Of a DNA stretch of 64,000 nt, positions 1 through 12,947 are shown piece after piece. A program made the position numbers and the translations under genes. Source of the DNA: Silanimonas lenta DSM 16282 (GTDB lineage: Bacteria > Pseudomonadota > Gammaproteobacteria > Xanthomonadales > Xanthomonadaceae); the NCBI RefSeq assembly GCF_000429065.1, contig NZ_KE386845.1, forward strand, positions 92,781 to 156,780, written 5' to 3'. Position 1 is the first letter of the stretch, and each line of letters begins with the position of its first letter. Below the pieces are notes generated by a model that was given only the letters and a program-made list of their open reading frames with translations, searched no databases and had not been told where the DNA came from.

Positions 1-1749
1 ACCCTGGTCTCGCCCACCTCGCCCACCGATGCCGCCGGCCGCGCCCAGACCGGCCTGCAGTTCGGCCCCACCCCTGGCACCGTGGTGGTCCGCGCTGCCC
101 GCAACGACGACCTCTCGGTGTTCGTCGAGTTCAGCCTGACCTCCACTCTGGTGCGCACGGTGAGCATCGTCTCGGGGGCCAACCAGCAGGGCCTGCCCGG
201 CCTGCCCCTGCCCAGTCCGATCGTGGTCGAGGTGCGGGCCAATGGCCTGCCCGAAGCCGGCATCGAGGTCGACCTGAGCGCCAGCGGCAATGCCTCGGTG
301 GCCGGCAGCGGTGCCACGCCGAAGCTGGTGAAGCTCACCGATGGCGCGGGCCGGGCCAGTTTCGTGGTCACCCTCGGACCGAGCCCGGGGCCGGTCACCC
401 TCACCGCCAGCCTGCCCGCCGACCCCAGCGTGAGCGCCAGCACCGTGGTCAATGCCAGCAGCCTGGCGAGCCTGCCCGGGCTGCCACCGGAACTGCAGTC
501 TCTGGGCGAAGTGCTCGAGGGCGCCTGCGCTGCCATTGCCGCCCTGCCGCCGACCAGCCGCAGCCCCGAGCAGGTCGATCTGCTGGCCCGCTGCCAGGAC
601 TTCCCCGGCGCGCCACCGGCCGAGGTGATCGCTGCCCTGCGCGAACTGGTGCCCGACACCACGCTGGTGATGGTGAACATCGCCCTGGGGGCCGGCCAGG
701 CCCAGCTCGACAACCTGAAAGCCCGTATCGCCGCCCTGCGCTCGGGCACGCGGGGCAGCGCCTTCGGCGGCCTTGCCATCGCCACGCCCAGCGGGCGGAT
801 CCCGGTGAGCGGCCTCGTGGAGAACCTGCTCGGCCCGGCCGCCAGTGATGAGGCCGGGGCGGACTTCGACCGCTTCGGCTGGTTCGTCTCCGGCACCCTG
901 GGCCGCGGCGAATCACGCGAGGGCCGCCTGACGCCGGGCTACGACTTCGACATCAACGGTCTCACCGCCGGCCTCGACTACCGCTTCAGCGACCGTTTCA
1001 TCGCTGGCGCCTCGCTCGGCCTGACCCGTCAGGACAGCGACCTGACCGGGGCCCAGGGCAAGGTGGAGGCGAGCGGCTGGAGCGTCTCCGGCTACGCCAC
1101 CGTCTACCAGGCCCATCAGTGGTACAGCGATGTGGTGCTGACCTGGGGCCGCAACGAGTACGACACCCTGCGCCGGGTGCGCTACACCATCACCGGCCCC
1201 GGCGGCAGCACCACCATCGACCGCAGCGCCCGCGGCCGGCTCGATGGCGACCTGCTCTCCTTCGCCGCCACCGTGGGCCGCGACTGGCAGGCCGGCGGCT
1301 GGACGGTCGGCCCTTACGGGCGGCTGCTCTACACCCGCATCGACTTCGACAGCGCCCGCGAAGTGTTCGAAGGCACCGGCCCCGGTGCCGGGCTGGCCCT
1401 GGAGGTCTTCCCCGGTACCCATACCTCGCTCGCCAGCGTGGCCGGGGCGAAGTTCAGCCGCGCCATCAGCCGCGACTGGGGCATCCTCATGCCGCACTTC
1501 CAGTTCGAGTGGGAACGCGAGTACAAGGAAGATCCGCAGCGCGTCGGAGCCCGGTTCCTGGCCGATCCTTCGGCGCGCATCTTCACCGTGCAGGGCGATC
1601 CCATCGACAACAGCTTCTACCGCCTCGGCGCCGGCCTCTCCGCCCTGTTCACGGGCGGCCGCTCCGGCTTCCTCTACGTCGAGCGGGTGTTGGGCAAGTC
1701 CGGCTTCTCGCAGACCAACCTCGCCCTCGGTCTGCGCGGGGAATTCTGA
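1..1749 (+). CDS. Autotransporter-like outer-membrane beta-barrel protein, 5' end outside the window
   Basis: The frame is open from base 1, so 582 residues of a longer protein are visible. The first ~145 residues look like bacterial Ig-like (Big) modules: repeated beta-strand segments and a T-D-G-A-G-R-A-S motif of the type found in invasin/Big_1 repeats. A Pro/Leu-rich linker follows, and the last ~280 residues alternate aromatic and polar positions and end in Phe, as expected for an autotransporter barrel recognised by the BAM complex. I infer a surface passenger built of Ig-like repeats, encoded mainly to the left, displayed by the C-terminal barrel. Signal peptide and ligand cannot be seen. 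The gene stops 31 bases before the phosphatase gene on the same strand. An ordinary outer-membrane porin is less likely because of the Ig-like part. Confidence 0.75.
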   Translation, partial: TLVSPTSPTDAAGRAQTGLQFGPTPGTVVVRAARNDDLSVFVEFSLTSTLVRTVSIVSGANQQGLPGLPLPSPIVVEVRANGLPEAGIEVDLSASGNASVAGSGATPKLVKLTDGAGRASFVVTLGPSPGPVTLTASLPADPSVSASTVVNASSLASLPGLPPELQSLGEVLEGACAAIAALPPTSRSPEQVDLLARCQDFPGAPPAEVIAALRELVPDTTLVMVNIALGAGQAQLDNLKARIAALRSGTRGSAFGGLAIATPSGRIPVSGLVENLLGPAASDEAGADFDRFGWFVSGTLGRGESREGRLTPGYDFDINGLTAGLDYRFSDRFIAGASLGLTRQDSDLTGAQGKVEASGWSVSGYATVYQAHQWYSDVVLTWGRNEYDTLRRVRYTITGPGGSTTIDRSARGRLDGDLLSFAATVGRDWQAGGWTVGPYGRLLYTRIDFDSAREVFEGTGPGAGLALEVFPGTHTSLASVAGAKFSRAISRDWGILMPHFQFEWEREYKEDPQRVGARFLADPSARIFTVQGDPIDNSFYRLGAGLSALFTGGRSGFLYVERVLGKSGFSQTNLALGLRGEF

Positions 1750-1780
1750 ACAGGCGGCCCGGGGGCGGAAGGAACACGCG

Positions 1781-2485
1781 ATGATCGAATTCGGCCACTT
1801 GAGCCACGTCGGCCTGCGGCGCGACCTGAACGAGGACACCTACTACGGCGATGCCGAGCTGGGCCTGTGGCTGGTGGCCGACGGCATGGGCGGCCACGAT
1901 TCCGGCGAGGTGGCGAGCGCGCTGGCGCGCGATACCGTGGTGCGTGAGGTGCGGGCCGGAAAATCGCTGGCGGAAGCCATCCGCAAGGCCAACGAGGAGA
2001 TCATCCGCCAGTCGGGCCTGCGCGACGACGCCATGCCGATGGGCACCACCATCGTGGCGGTGAAGGTGGCCCCGAACGGACGCTTCGAGCTTGCCTGGGT
2101 GGGGGACTCACGCGCCTACCTGTGGAACGGCAGCCTGCAGCAGGTGAGCTCGGACCACAGCTACGTGCAGGAACTGATCGACCAGGGCCAGCTCACTCCG
2201 GAGCAGGCCCGGCTGCACCCCTACCGCAACGTGGTCACCAAGGCGCTCGGGGTCACCGAACCGGACAAGCTGAGCATCGAGACCGTGGCCGGCGAACTGC
2301 GTCCCGGCATGTCGCTGCTGCTGTGCAGCGACGGCCTGACCGAGGAAGTGGACGACGGCATGATCGCCAAGGCCATGGCGCAGCAGGACATCAGCGCCCA
2401 GGAATGCGTCGACCATCTGGTGGCCGCGGCGCTCGACGGCGGCGGCAGCGACAACATCACCGTGGTGCTGGTACGCCGGAGCTGA
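1781..2485 (+). CDS. PP2C-family protein serine/threonine phosphatase (Stp/PppA type)
   Basis: A 234-residue cytosolic, metal-dependent phosphatase expected to remove phosphate from Ser/Thr residues. PP2C motifs are in order: RDLNED (residues 14-19), VADGMGG (32-38), GTT, VGDSRAYLW, CSDGLTEE and the C-terminal GGGSDNITVV metal-binding signature. The acidic residues that hold the two metal ions (D19, D34, and the Asp of SDN) are present. The start is set by GGAAGGA nine bases before the ATG; a longer open frame upstream overlaps the barrel gene and is discounted. It converges on the Hanks-type kinase gene with only 6 bases between the stops, which suggests a kinase/phosphatase pair like PpkA/PppA of type VI secretion loci or PrkC/Stp, although no secretion genes are in view. 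Confidence 0.93.
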   Translation: MIEFGHLSHVGLRRDLNEDTYYGDAELGLWLVADGMGGHDSGEVASALARDTVVREVRAGKSLAEAIRKANEEIIRQSGLRDDAMPMGTTIVAVKVAPNGRFELAWVGDSRAYLWNGSLQQVSSDHSYVQELIDQGQLTPEQARLHPYRNVVTKALGVTEPDKLSIETVAGELRPGMSLLLCSDGLTEEVDDGMIAKAMAQQDISAQECVDHLVAAALDGGGSDNITVVLVRRS

Positions 2486-2491
2486 TGGCCG

Positions 2492-3993
<1,502 letters not shown>

Positions 3994-3997
<4 letters not shown>

Positions 3998-4695
3998 GCT
4001 TCGGTCTCCCAGAGCAGCTTGCCGCCCGACTTCTTCGCCACGCCGGCGAGGCGCGCGCGGTGCGCCTCGGCCTCCGCGGGCAGGATGCGCCGCCGCACCA
4101 CCGCCGCCAAGGGGCGCAACTCGCCTTCCTCGGCAGGCCCGCCGCCCTCGGCCTCGGCACCGAGGGCGAACTCGCCCTGGCCCGAGGTCAGAGCGAGGTA
4201 GACATCGGCCAGCAGTTCGGCATCGAGCAAGGCCCCGTGCAGGGTGCGATGGCCGTTGTCGACCCCGAGACGCTTGCACAAGGCATCGAGCGAAGCGCGC
4301 TGGCCGGGGAAACGCTGCTTGGCGAGCGCCAGAGTATCCAGCACGCCGGCGCAGTGGTCGGCAAGCCGCCCGGCTCCGGGCAGGCGCGCCAGCTCGGCAT
4401 CGAGGAAGCCGACGTCGAAGGCGGCGTTGTGGATCACCAACTCGGCGCCGCGGATGAAGTCGAGGAACTCCTCCGCCACCTCGTGGAACCGCGGCTTGTC
4501 GCGCAGGAACTCGAGGGTGAGGCCGGTCACCTCGGCCGCGCCCGGCTCCATCTCCCGGTCGGGGTTGAGATAGCGGTGGAAATGCCGACGGGTGGGCCGG
4601 CGCTCGATGAGCTCCACGCAGCCGATCTCCACCACCCGGTTGCCCTTCTCCCAGGACAGGCCCGTGGTCTCGGTGTCCAGCACCACCTGCCTCAT
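3994..4695 (-). CDS. dnaQ: DNA polymerase III epsilon subunit, 3'-5' proofreading exonuclease
   Basis: 233 residues with the DEDDh exonuclease motifs: ExoI DTETTG with D7 and E9, Exo[13 protein letters not shown], and the late H...D of ExoIII ([18 protein letters not shown]). It removes misincorporated nucleotides at the 3' end within the Pol III core, bound to alpha and theta. The C-terminal tail beyond about residue 185 is where epsilon binds the alpha subunit. Its ATG overlaps the rnhA stop (ATGA) and its own TGA overlaps the start of the kinase gene, so four genes form a chain of 4-base overlaps. rnhA-dnaQ adjacency is conserved in gammaproteobacteria, although in E. coli the two are divergent; here they are co-directional. 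Confidence 0.95.
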
Positions 4696-5141
4696 GCCGC
4701 CACCCCCCGGCGGAAGCGTTCGGCCACGGCACGGGCGGCGGCGTCCACGCGCTCGTTGTCCGGGTGCCCGGCATGGCCCTTCACCCAGTGCCAGTGCACG
4801 CGGTGCGGTGCCGCGGCGGCATCCAGGCGCTGCCAGAGGTCCTGGTTCTTCACCGCGCCGCCGCCGGCCGTCTTCCAGCCCTTGCGCTTCCAGCCCGGCA
4901 GCCATTCGCTGATGCCCTGCAGCACGTACTTCGAATCGCTGTGCAGGGCCACCTCGCAGGGGGCCTTGAGCGCCTCCAGCCCGGCGATGGCGGCGAGCAG
5001 CTCCATGCGGTTGTTGGTGGTGAGCGGCTCGCCGCCGGAGAGCAGCTTCTCGCTACCGTTCCAGCGCAGCAGCGCAGCCCAGCCCCCGGGGCCGGGGTTG
5101 CCGAGGCAGGCACCGTCGGTATGGATCTCGATCGATTTCAT
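4692..5141 (-). CDS. rnhA: Ribonuclease HI
   Basis: 149 residues, close to the 155 of E. coli RNase HI. It cleaves the RNA strand of RNA:DNA hybrids, removing R-loops and primer RNA. Catalytic carboxylates are visible: D9 ([14 protein letters not shown]), E47 (NNRMEL), D69 (HSDSKYV) and the C-terminal Asp after the [11 protein letters not shown] segment that carries the mobile histidine. The basic protrusion (WKRKGWKT) used to bind hybrid is also present. The ATG overlaps the stop of the upstream methyltransferase by ATGA, and the stop overlaps the dnaQ start in the same way. Confidence 0.97.
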   Translation of the reverse strand: MKSIEIHTDGACLGNPGPGGWAALLRWNGSEKLLSGGEPLTTNNRMELLAAIAGLEALKAPCEVALHSDSKYVLQGISEWLPGWKRKGWKTAGGGAVKNQDLWQRLDAAAAPHRVHWHWVKGHAGHPDNERVDAAARAVAERFRRGVAA

Positions 5142-5875
5142 CTGCCGATTATGCGGTCGATCACCCGCCCGATGCCGGCCGTGCCGACCCCGCCGGCGGC
5201 TCCGGCGGCGCGCCAGCCGGCGCGGGCGAGGCGCAGGGGCGTGCCCGCGGCCTCGCGGCGCAGGGCCAGCACTGCCCAGGCCACCCGGCCGGCGCCCCCC
5301 TCCTCCGCCGGCAGGGATTCCGCGGCCAGCCCGCCGCTCGGCCGCCAGCGTGGGCCGAGGCAGGCCTGGCGGAGCGGCACCAGCCCCGCCGTGGCCAGCA
5401 GGGCCAGCACCTGCCGGCGCGACAGTGGGCACAGGCCCTGGCCGCGCCAGCGCAGGCGCGCCGGGCTGGCCGGGTTCAGGCCCATCAGCAGCAGCCGGCC
5501 TTCCGGGCGCAGCAGGCGCGCGCACTCGGCCAGCAGGGCCGCGGGCGCAGCGCAGGTCTCGAGCACGAAGCGCAGGTCGATGCGGCTCACCGTGCCGCTG
5601 GCGAGCGGCAGCGCCGCGGTGGCGCAGCGCCAGTCGCCCGCCCAGCCGCCGGCCTCCGGCACCAGCGTGAAACGGCGGGCGAAGCGTGCCTCGGGCTCGG
5701 CCAGCGGCCAGCCCGGGCGCGGCAGCAAGCGCAGCCAGGCCTGCCCGCCGATCGCCGGCACGGGTTCGTGCCAGGCCCCCTGGGCCTCGAGCAGCAGGGC
5801 CTCGAGACCGGGACGGGCCAGCCACGCCGCCCGCTCCCGGCCCGCGGCTTGACCTTGGAAACGCAGCCCCGGCAT
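5138..5875 (-). CDS. SAM-dependent methyltransferase-like protein (YafS family position)
   Basis: 245 residues. The middle resembles a class I methyltransferase of the Methyltransf_11 type: [12 protein letters not shown] for the segment after the nucleotide site, and a following [15 protein letters not shown] strand-helix motif typical of ubiquinone/menaquinone-type methylases. The N-terminal glycine motif is degenerate, so SAM binding needs checking. Position supports the assignment: it is divergent from gloB and upstream of rnhA, exactly where E. coli has yafS. The substrate is unknown. The ATG at 5875 lies 45 bases from the divergent gloB start, and there is no clear ribosome site. The stop overlaps rnhA by ATGA. 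Confidence 0.8.
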   Translation of the reverse strand: MPGLRFQGQAAGRERAAWLARPGLEALLLEAQGAWHEPVPAIGGQAWLRLLPRPGWPLAEPEARFARRFTLVPEAGGWAGDWRCATAALPLASGTVSRIDLRFVLETCAAPAALLAECARLLRPEGRLLLMGLNPASPARLRWRGQGLCPLSRRQVLALLATAGLVPLRQACLGPRWRPSGGLAAESLPAEEGGAGRVAWAVLALRREAAGTPLRLARAGWRAAGAAGGVGTAGIGRVIDRIIGR

Positions 5876-5920
5876 GGTCCCGATTGTGCGGCATCCGCCC
5901 GCCCTCCTGGATGACACCCG

Positions 5921-6670
5921 GTGTTCCGGCTCAGCGCCCTGCCCGTCCTGCGCGACAACCTCGTCTGGCTGCTCGAGGGGCCGCAAGGCCGCCTGGTGGT
6001 CGACCCCGGCGATGCCGGCCCGGTCCTCGCCGCCCTCGGCGATCCTGCGCGCCCGACGGCCATCCTCGTCACCCACCACCATGCCGACCATGTCGATGGC
6101 GTGCCGGGCATCGTCGAGCGCACCGGCGCCCGGGTGCATGCCCCGGCCGACCCGCGCCTGCGTTTCGCCTACGAGGCGGTCGGCGACGGCCAGTGCTTCG
6201 AGGCGGCCGGCTTCCGCATCGAAGTGATCGCCGTGCCCGGCCACACCCGCAGCCATGTCGCCTTCCATGTCGAGGGGCATCTGTTCTGCGGCGATACCCT
6301 CTTCAGCCTCGGCTGCGGCCGCCTGTTCGAAGGCACGCCGGCCGAGATGCAGGCCTCGCTCGCCCGGCTCGCCGCCCTGCCCGGCGACACGCGGGTCTGC
6401 TGCGGCCATGAGTACACCCTCGCCAACGGCGATTTCGCCCGCGCGGTGGAGGCGGAGAACCCGGCGCGCGAGGCCTGGCTCGCCGAGGCCCGGCGCCGCC
6501 TCGCCGAAGGCCGCCCCAGCCTGCCCTCCACCCTCGCCATCGAGCGCGCGGCCAATCCCTTCCTCCGCCTCGACGCGCCCGGCGTGCAGGCCGGGCTCGC
6601 CGCCCGCGGCCTCGCCCATGCCGGCATCGAAGGCTTCGCCGCCCTCCGGGCCTGGAAGGACGCGTTCTAG
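5921..6670 (+). CDS. gloB: Hydroxyacylglutathione hydrolase (glyoxalase II)
   Basis: 249 residues of the metallo-beta-lactamase fold. The dinuclear metal motif THHHADH is at residues 51-57 (H52/H54/D56/H57 pattern). Further ligands lie in PGHTRSH, in the Asp of [17 protein letters not shown], and in CCGHEYT. The C-terminal part contains the helical glutathione-binding region typical of GloB. It hydrolyses S-D-lactoylglutathione to D-lactate and glutathione in methylglyoxal detoxification. The start is GTG; the nearby ATG at 5911 is out of frame. It is divergent from the yafS-like gene, a conserved gammaproteobacterial arrangement. Confidence 0.95.
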   Translation: MFRLSALPVLRDNLVWLLEGPQGRLVVDPGDAGPVLAALGDPARPTAILVTHHHADHVDGVPGIVERTGARVHAPADPRLRFAYEAVGDGQCFEAAGFRIEVIAVPGHTRSHVAFHVEGHLFCGDTLFSLGCGRLFEGTPAEMQASLARLAALPGDTRVCCGHEYTLANGDFARAVEAENPAREAWLAEARRRLAEGRPSLPSTLAIERAANPFLRLDAPGVQAGLAARGLAHAGIEGFAALRAWKDAF

Positions 6671-6692
6671 CGCGCCACACCCCGCCGTACAG

Positions 6693-6721
6693 TTGGCGCA
6701 CCGCCGGCCTCGCGCCACACT
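6693..6721 (+). promoter_or_regulatory. Candidate sigma70 promoter for fabI
   Basis: TTGGCG and CACACT are separated by 17 bases, placing a start site near 6728, about 37 bases before the fabI ATG. The -10 element is weak (3 of 6), so this is only a candidate. Confidence 0.4.
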
Positions 6722-6764
6722 GTCGGGCTTCGGCGCCCCCGGCGCCAGCGACCACGGAGGTTCC

Positions 6765-7562
6765 ATGGGTTTCCTTGCGGGCAAACGCGCCCTCATCACC
6801 GGCATCGCCAGCCAGCGGTCGATCGCCAACGGCATCGCCGAGGCCATGCGCCGCGAAGGCGCGGAACTGGCCTTCACCTACCAGAACGACAAGCTCAAGT
6901 CGCGCGTGGAGGAGGCCGCCGCCGAGTACGGCAGCCGCATCGTGCTGCCGCTCGACGTCGGCAGCGATGCCGAGATCGAGGCCTGCTTCGCCGAACTCGG
7001 CAGGCACTGGGACGGCTTCGACATCCTCGTCCACTCGATCGGCTTCGCCCCGCGCGAGGCGCTCGACGGCGGCTATCTCGACCACCTGACGCGGGAGAAC
7101 TTCCGCATCGCCCACGACATCTCGGCCTACTCGCTCTCGGCGCTGGCCAAGGCGGCGCGGCCGATGATGGCGAACCGGCGCTCGGCCATCCTCACCCTCT
7201 CCTATCTCGGCGCCGAGCGGGCGCTGGCGAATTACAACGTGATGGGCGTGGCCAAGGCGGCGCTGGAATCGAGCGTGCGCTATCTCGCGCTCAACCTCGG
7301 GCCCGAGGGCATCCGCGTGAACTGCATCTCGGCCGGCCCGATCAAGACGCTGGCGGCCTCCGGCGTGGGCAACCTGCGCAAGATGCTGAAGCACGTGGAG
7401 GAGGTCTCGCCGATCCGCCGCAACGTCACCATCGAGGACGTGGGCAACGCCGCCGCCTTCCTCTGCTCCGACCTCGCGGCCGGCATCACCGGCGAGATCA
7501 CTTACGTGGATGGCGGCTACAACATCCTCGGCATGGCCGGGCTCGACGGCGACGGGCACTGA
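6765..7562 (+). CDS. fabI: Enoyl-[acyl-carrier-protein] reductase (NADH)
   Basis: 265 residues. It catalyses the last reduction of each fatty-acid elongation cycle, converting trans-2-enoyl-ACP to acyl-ACP. The divergent short-chain dehydrogenase signature is clear: the nucleotide motif [13 protein letters not shown] near residue 13, a VHSIGFAP strand, and the FabI active site with Y147, Y157 and K164 (Y-x6-K) in the [16 protein letters not shown] region. This is the classical triclosan-sensitive FabI, not FabV or FabK. CGGAGG six bases before the ATG fixes the start. The gene is closed by a 17-bp hairpin shared with the convergent ppiD. Confidence 0.97.
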   Translation: MGFLAGKRALITGIASQRSIANGIAEAMRREGAELAFTYQNDKLKSRVEEAAAEYGSRIVLPLDVGSDAEIEACFAELGRHWDGFDILVHSIGFAPREALDGGYLDHLTRENFRIAHDISAYSLSALAKAARPMMANRRSAILTLSYLGAERALANYNVMGVAKAALESSVRYLALNLGPEGIRVNCISAGPIKTLAASGVGNLRKMLKHVEEVSPIRRNVTIEDVGNAAAFLCSDLAAGITGEITYVDGGYNILGMAGLDGDGH

Positions 7563-7594
7563 GGTCCCGGCGCCGGCAGTCCCTCCGGCAGGAA

Positions 7595-7630
7595 CGGAAA
7601 AAGCCCGCGCCAAGGCGCGGGCTTTTTCCG
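7595..7630. terminator. Bidirectional rho-independent terminator between fabI and ppiD
   Basis: A perfect 17-bp inverted repeat (CGGAAAAAGCCCGCGCC, 2-base centre, GGCGCGGGCTTTTTCCG). GC-rich at the tip with A and T tracts at the base on either side, it can stop transcription from both directions. Confidence 0.92.
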
Positions 7631-7667
7631 TTTCCGGAGCGCGGCGGGGTGGCCCCCGCCCCTGCCC

Positions 7668-9659
7668 TCAGAGCCGCTCTTCGGCGATGGTGATCTCGAA
7701 CTGGCCGCGCAGGGCCTTGACGAAGGCCTCGCGCTCCATGTCGCCGCGCATCCGCGCCACCTGGGCGCGGATCTGCGCCCGCACCTCGGGGCCGAGGCCC
7801 TCGAGTTCGCCCGGCTTGCGGCCGGTGGCCACCACCAGCGCGTAGCGGCCATCGCCAAGGGCCGCCAGCCCCACGTCGGCCGGCTTGCCCTCCTCCTGCG
7901 GCAGCAGGCGGAAGCCCTCGCGCACGATGGCGGCATCCGGCAGCCCCGCCTGGCGGAACACCCCGCTGCTCTGCTGCACCACGCCGCCCACCTCGGCGGC
8001 CAGCGCCTCCAGGGGCTCGCCGGCCCGGGCCCGGGCATGCAGGGCCTCGGCGGCGGCGCGGGCGGCCTTCTCCCGCCGGTCGGCCTGCAGGTCGGCGCGC
8101 ACCTGGTCGATCACCTCCTCCAGCGGCCGCAGCACCGAAGGGGCATGGTCGGTCACCTGGATCACCACGACATGGTTCGGCCCGACCTCGATGGGATCGC
8201 TCACCTGCCGGTCGTCCTTCTGGCCGCGCGAGAAGGCCGCGGCGCGCACCGCCTCCAGCGCGGCGATGCCACTGCCCTGCATCCGCCCGAAGGGCCCCGC
8301 GCTGTTCAGCGCCAGCCCCTGCTCGCGGGCCACCGCCGCGAGCGAGTTGGGCTCGCGCAGGATGGCATCCACGAGAGCGCCGCTGCGGTCGTTGAACAGG
8401 CGCTCGCGCTCGGTTTCGGCATGCTCCGCGAGAAGCTGCGCGCGCACCGCCTCGAAAGGCTGCACGGTGCCCGGCACCAGCCGGGTCAGCTTCACCACGT
8501 GCCAGCCCATGTCGGTGCGGACGGGCTCGCTCACCTCGCCCTCGGCAAGCGCATACACCGCCTCCTCGAAGGCTTTGGGGAACACCCCCTTGCCAATGCT
8601 GCCAAGCTCACCGCCCTGTTCGCGGCTGCCGAGATCGTCGCTGTTCGCGGCAGCCAGGGCCGCGAAGTCGGCCCCCGGCGCCCGGGCCTGCGCGGCGAGT
8701 TCCGCCGCCTTCGCCCGCGCCGCCTCCACGGCAGCGGCGTCGGCATCGGCCGGCACCTCGACGAGGATGTGCGAGACGATGCGCTCTTCCTCGGTGCCGA
8801 AGCGGCCACGCTCGCGCTCGTAGCGCTCGCGCAGCTCGGCCTCGCTGGGCTCGCCCGCCACCTCCAGCGTGGCCGCATCCAGCTCGACGTAGTTGATGGT
8901 CACCGTCTCCTCGGTGCTGTAGCGCTGCGGGTTGGCCGCATGCCAGGCCGCCAGCGCCGCCTGCTCATCCTCCAGCGGTGGCAGGGCCGGCGGCGCCAGC
9001 TCGAGGAAGCGCAGGTCGCGGGTTTCCTGCTGCAGCGACAGCAGGCGCTCGAGCTCGGCATCGCCGATGAAGCCGGTCTGGGCCACCGCGTCGGGCATGG
9101 TGGAGACCAGGATCTGGCGGGCGATCAGGGCCTCGAAGCTGGCGGCCGTGAGGCCGCGGCTCTGCAGCCAGATGCGGTAGGCATCGTTGCCGATGAACTC
9201 GCCGTCCACGGTGATGCCATCGACCTCGCGGATGGCCTTGGTGATCGCGCCTGGCTCGGCGGCAATGCCGTCGCGCCGGGCGGCGATCTCGAGGATGGTC
9301 TCGTCCACCAGGCCATCGAGCACCAGGCGCTTGCTCTCCAGGCTTTCCACCTGGTCAGGGTCGTAGGCCTCGCCCATGCGCTGGCGGGCCTGTTCGCGGA
9401 AGCGGTCGAAACGCTCGCGGAACTGCTGCTGCGAGACCTCGTGCGTCTCCCAGACGAAAGCGCGGGCAAGGCGTCCCAGGGCGCCCTCGCGCGGTGCTCC
9501 GCGCCACCAGTCGGGCGGCGATTCGATCTTCGCCGCATAGGTCTCGATGCGGGTCTGGAAGTACTGCTCGATGCCGAAGAAGGTCATCGCGAAGATGATC
9601 AGCCCGACGATCGTCCAGACGATCCACCCCGAGGTGTTTTCACGGATTTTCTGCAGCAT
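7668..9659 (-). CDS. ppiD: Periplasmic folding chaperone, membrane-anchored SurA/parvulin-type PpiD
   Basis: 663 residues. An N-terminal membrane anchor (about 12-30, WIVWTIVGLIIFAMTFF) precedes a SurA_N-like helical region and a parvulin domain at roughly 293-395 (VSHILVEVP, GGELGSIGKGVFPKAFEEA, GWHVVKL). A second, degenerate parvulin-like segment lies near 480-600. PpiD works at the SecYEG translocon exit, holding unfolded outer-membrane and periplasmic proteins. It is the last gene of the tig-clpP-clpX-lon-hupB-tRNA-ppiD series, conserved in gammaproteobacteria. Prolyl isomerase activity is often lost in PpiD and cannot be judged here. Confidence 0.94.
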   Translation of the reverse strand: MLQKIRENTSGWIVWTIVGLIIFAMTFFGIEQYFQTRIETYAAKIESPPDWWRGAPREGALGRLARAFVWETHEVSQQQFRERFDRFREQARQRMGEAYDPDQVESLESKRLVLDGLVDETILEIAARRDGIAAEPGAITKAIREVDGITVDGEFIGNDAYRIWLQSRGLTAASFEALIARQILVSTMPDAVAQTGFIGDAELERLLSLQQETRDLRFLELAPPALPPLEDEQAALAAWHAANPQRYSTEETVTINYVELDAATLEVAGEPSEAELRERYERERGRFGTEEERIVSHILVEVPADADAAAVEAARAKAAELAAQARAPGADFAALAAANSDDLGSREQGGELGSIGKGVFPKAFEEAVYALAEGEVSEPVRTDMGWHVVKLTRLVPGTVQPFEAVRAQLLAEHAETERERLFNDRSGALVDAILREPNSLAAVAREQGLALNSAGPFGRMQGSGIAALEAVRAAAFSRGQKDDRQVSDPIEVGPNHVVVIQVTDHAPSVLRPLEEVIDQVRADLQADRREKAARAAAEALHARARAGEPLEALAAEVGGVVQQSSGVFRQAGLPDAAIVREGFRLLPQEEGKPADVGLAALGDGRYALVVATGRKPGELEGLGPEVRAQIRAQVARMRGDMEREAFVKALRGQFEITIAEERL

Positions 9660-9727
9660 GGCCGGCTAGGGCTCCAACGCGGGACGTGGAAAAAACAAAG
9701 GCGCCTTGCGGCGCCTTTGGAAGAAAG

Positions 9728-9804
9728 TGGCGGAGTGGACGGGACTCGAACCCGCGACCCCCGGCGTGACAGGCCGGTATTCTAACCGACTGAACTACCA
9801 CTCC
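9728..9804 (-). tRNA. tRNA-Asp (GTC)
   Basis: 77 bases including an encoded CCA. The acceptor arm GGAGTGG pairs with CCACTCC, the discriminator is G, and anticodon GTC sits in the loop CTGTCAC between CCGGC and GCCGG. It lies 9 bases downstream of tRNA-Val and 68 bases before ppiD, probably in the hupB transcript. Confidence 0.97.
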
Positions 9805-9813
9805 GCCGAAAAC

Positions 9814-9888
9814 TGGTGGGTGCTGAGGGTTTCGAACCCCCGACCCTCGCCTTGTAAGGGCGACGCTCTACCGCTGAGCTAAGCACCC
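9814..9888 (-). tRNA. tRNA-Val (TAC)
   Basis: 75 bases with encoded CCA. Acceptor GGGTGCT pairs with AGCACCC. Loop CTTACAA gives anticodon TAC. It starts 16 bases after the hupB stop, so it is probably processed from the hupB message. Confidence 0.97.
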
Positions 9889-9904
9889 TTGGCGAGCGAG
9901 AACG

Positions 9905-10177
9905 TCAGTTTACAGCATCCTTCAGCGCTTTGCCAGCCTTGAACGCCGGCGACTTCGACGCCTTGATCTTGATGGTGGCGCCGGTCTGCGGATTGCGGCC
10001 CTGGCGGGCGGCGCGCTTGCGGACCGAGAAGGTGCCGAAGCCCACGAGCGTCACGGTGTCGCCCTTCTTGAGCGCCTTCTTGATCACTTCGACCATCGCA
10101 TCGACGGCGCGGCCGGCGTCGGCCTTCGACAGCTCGGCGGAATCAGCGACAGCGTTGACAAAATCAGACTTGTTCAT
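9905..10177 (-). CDS. hupB: DNA-binding protein HU-beta
   Basis: 90 residues, the normal HU length. It begins [18 protein letters not shown], has the [12 protein letters not shown] core, and the DNA-inserting arm carries the [11 protein letters not shown] motif that intercalates at kinks. It compacts and bends nucleoid DNA as a dimer. A longer frame exists, but this start matches HU proteins and gives a leader of about 100 bases from a strong promoter at 10283-10311. It lies between lon and two tRNA genes, the conserved order. Confidence 0.97.
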   Translation of the reverse strand: MNKSDFVNAVADSAELSKADAGRAVDAMVEVIKKALKKGDTVTLVGFGTFSVRKRAARQGRNPQTGATIKIKASKSPAFKAGKALKDAVN

Positions 10178-10282
10178 TCTCGACTCCCTGAGCGGGGTTC
10201 CCCGCGGATTGTTCTGCCGGCACGCCACGGAGGCGCTTCCGGCCGCGTTCAGCCGGACGGCGGCATGCCGTGGCTGCGCTTC

Positions 10283-10311
10283 GTTATACCAGTGCCCCCC
10301 AGCCCCCGCAA
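10283..10311 (-). promoter_or_regulatory. Promoter of hupB and the tRNA-Val/tRNA-Asp transcript
   Basis: On the minus strand TTGCGG, 17 bases, TATAAC, with a TGG just before the -10 (extended -10). The start would fall near 10276, about 98 bases before the hupB ATG. A 7-bp hairpin (10317-10341) lies just upstream, after lon, and may act as its weak terminator. Confidence 0.8.
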
Positions 10312-10369
10312 TACGCGAAAGCCAGCAATGGCGCGGCTTTCCGGGCTTCGGATGGGTCCCCGCGGCGGC

Positions 10370-12829
<2,460 letters not shown>

Positions 12830-12888
12830 CGGAAGCTCCTTCCCGGAGGGGATGGCGGGAGGATGGGGGCGGCAGCCCCCGGAAACAA

Positions 12889-12920
12889 CGAGCCCCGCCA
12901 CGGCAACCGGGCGGGGCTCG
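12889..12920 (-). terminator. Hairpin terminator after clpX
   Basis: An 11-bp stem (CGAGCCCCGCC / GGCGGGGCTCG) followed on the minus strand by TTGTTTCC rather than a full T-run. A second small GC hairpin (12865-12880) follows before lon. Confidence 0.6.
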
Positions 12921-12947
12921 GGGTGGCGTTCATGGCCCGCCGGGCCT

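Noticed and set aside
12830-12890. A sigma32-like promoter for lon (TTGTTT...CCCCATCC)
   Set aside because: lon is sigma32-regulated in E. coli, but CCCCAT is common here by composition and the -35 half does not match CTTGAA. The region is also the clpX terminator tail.
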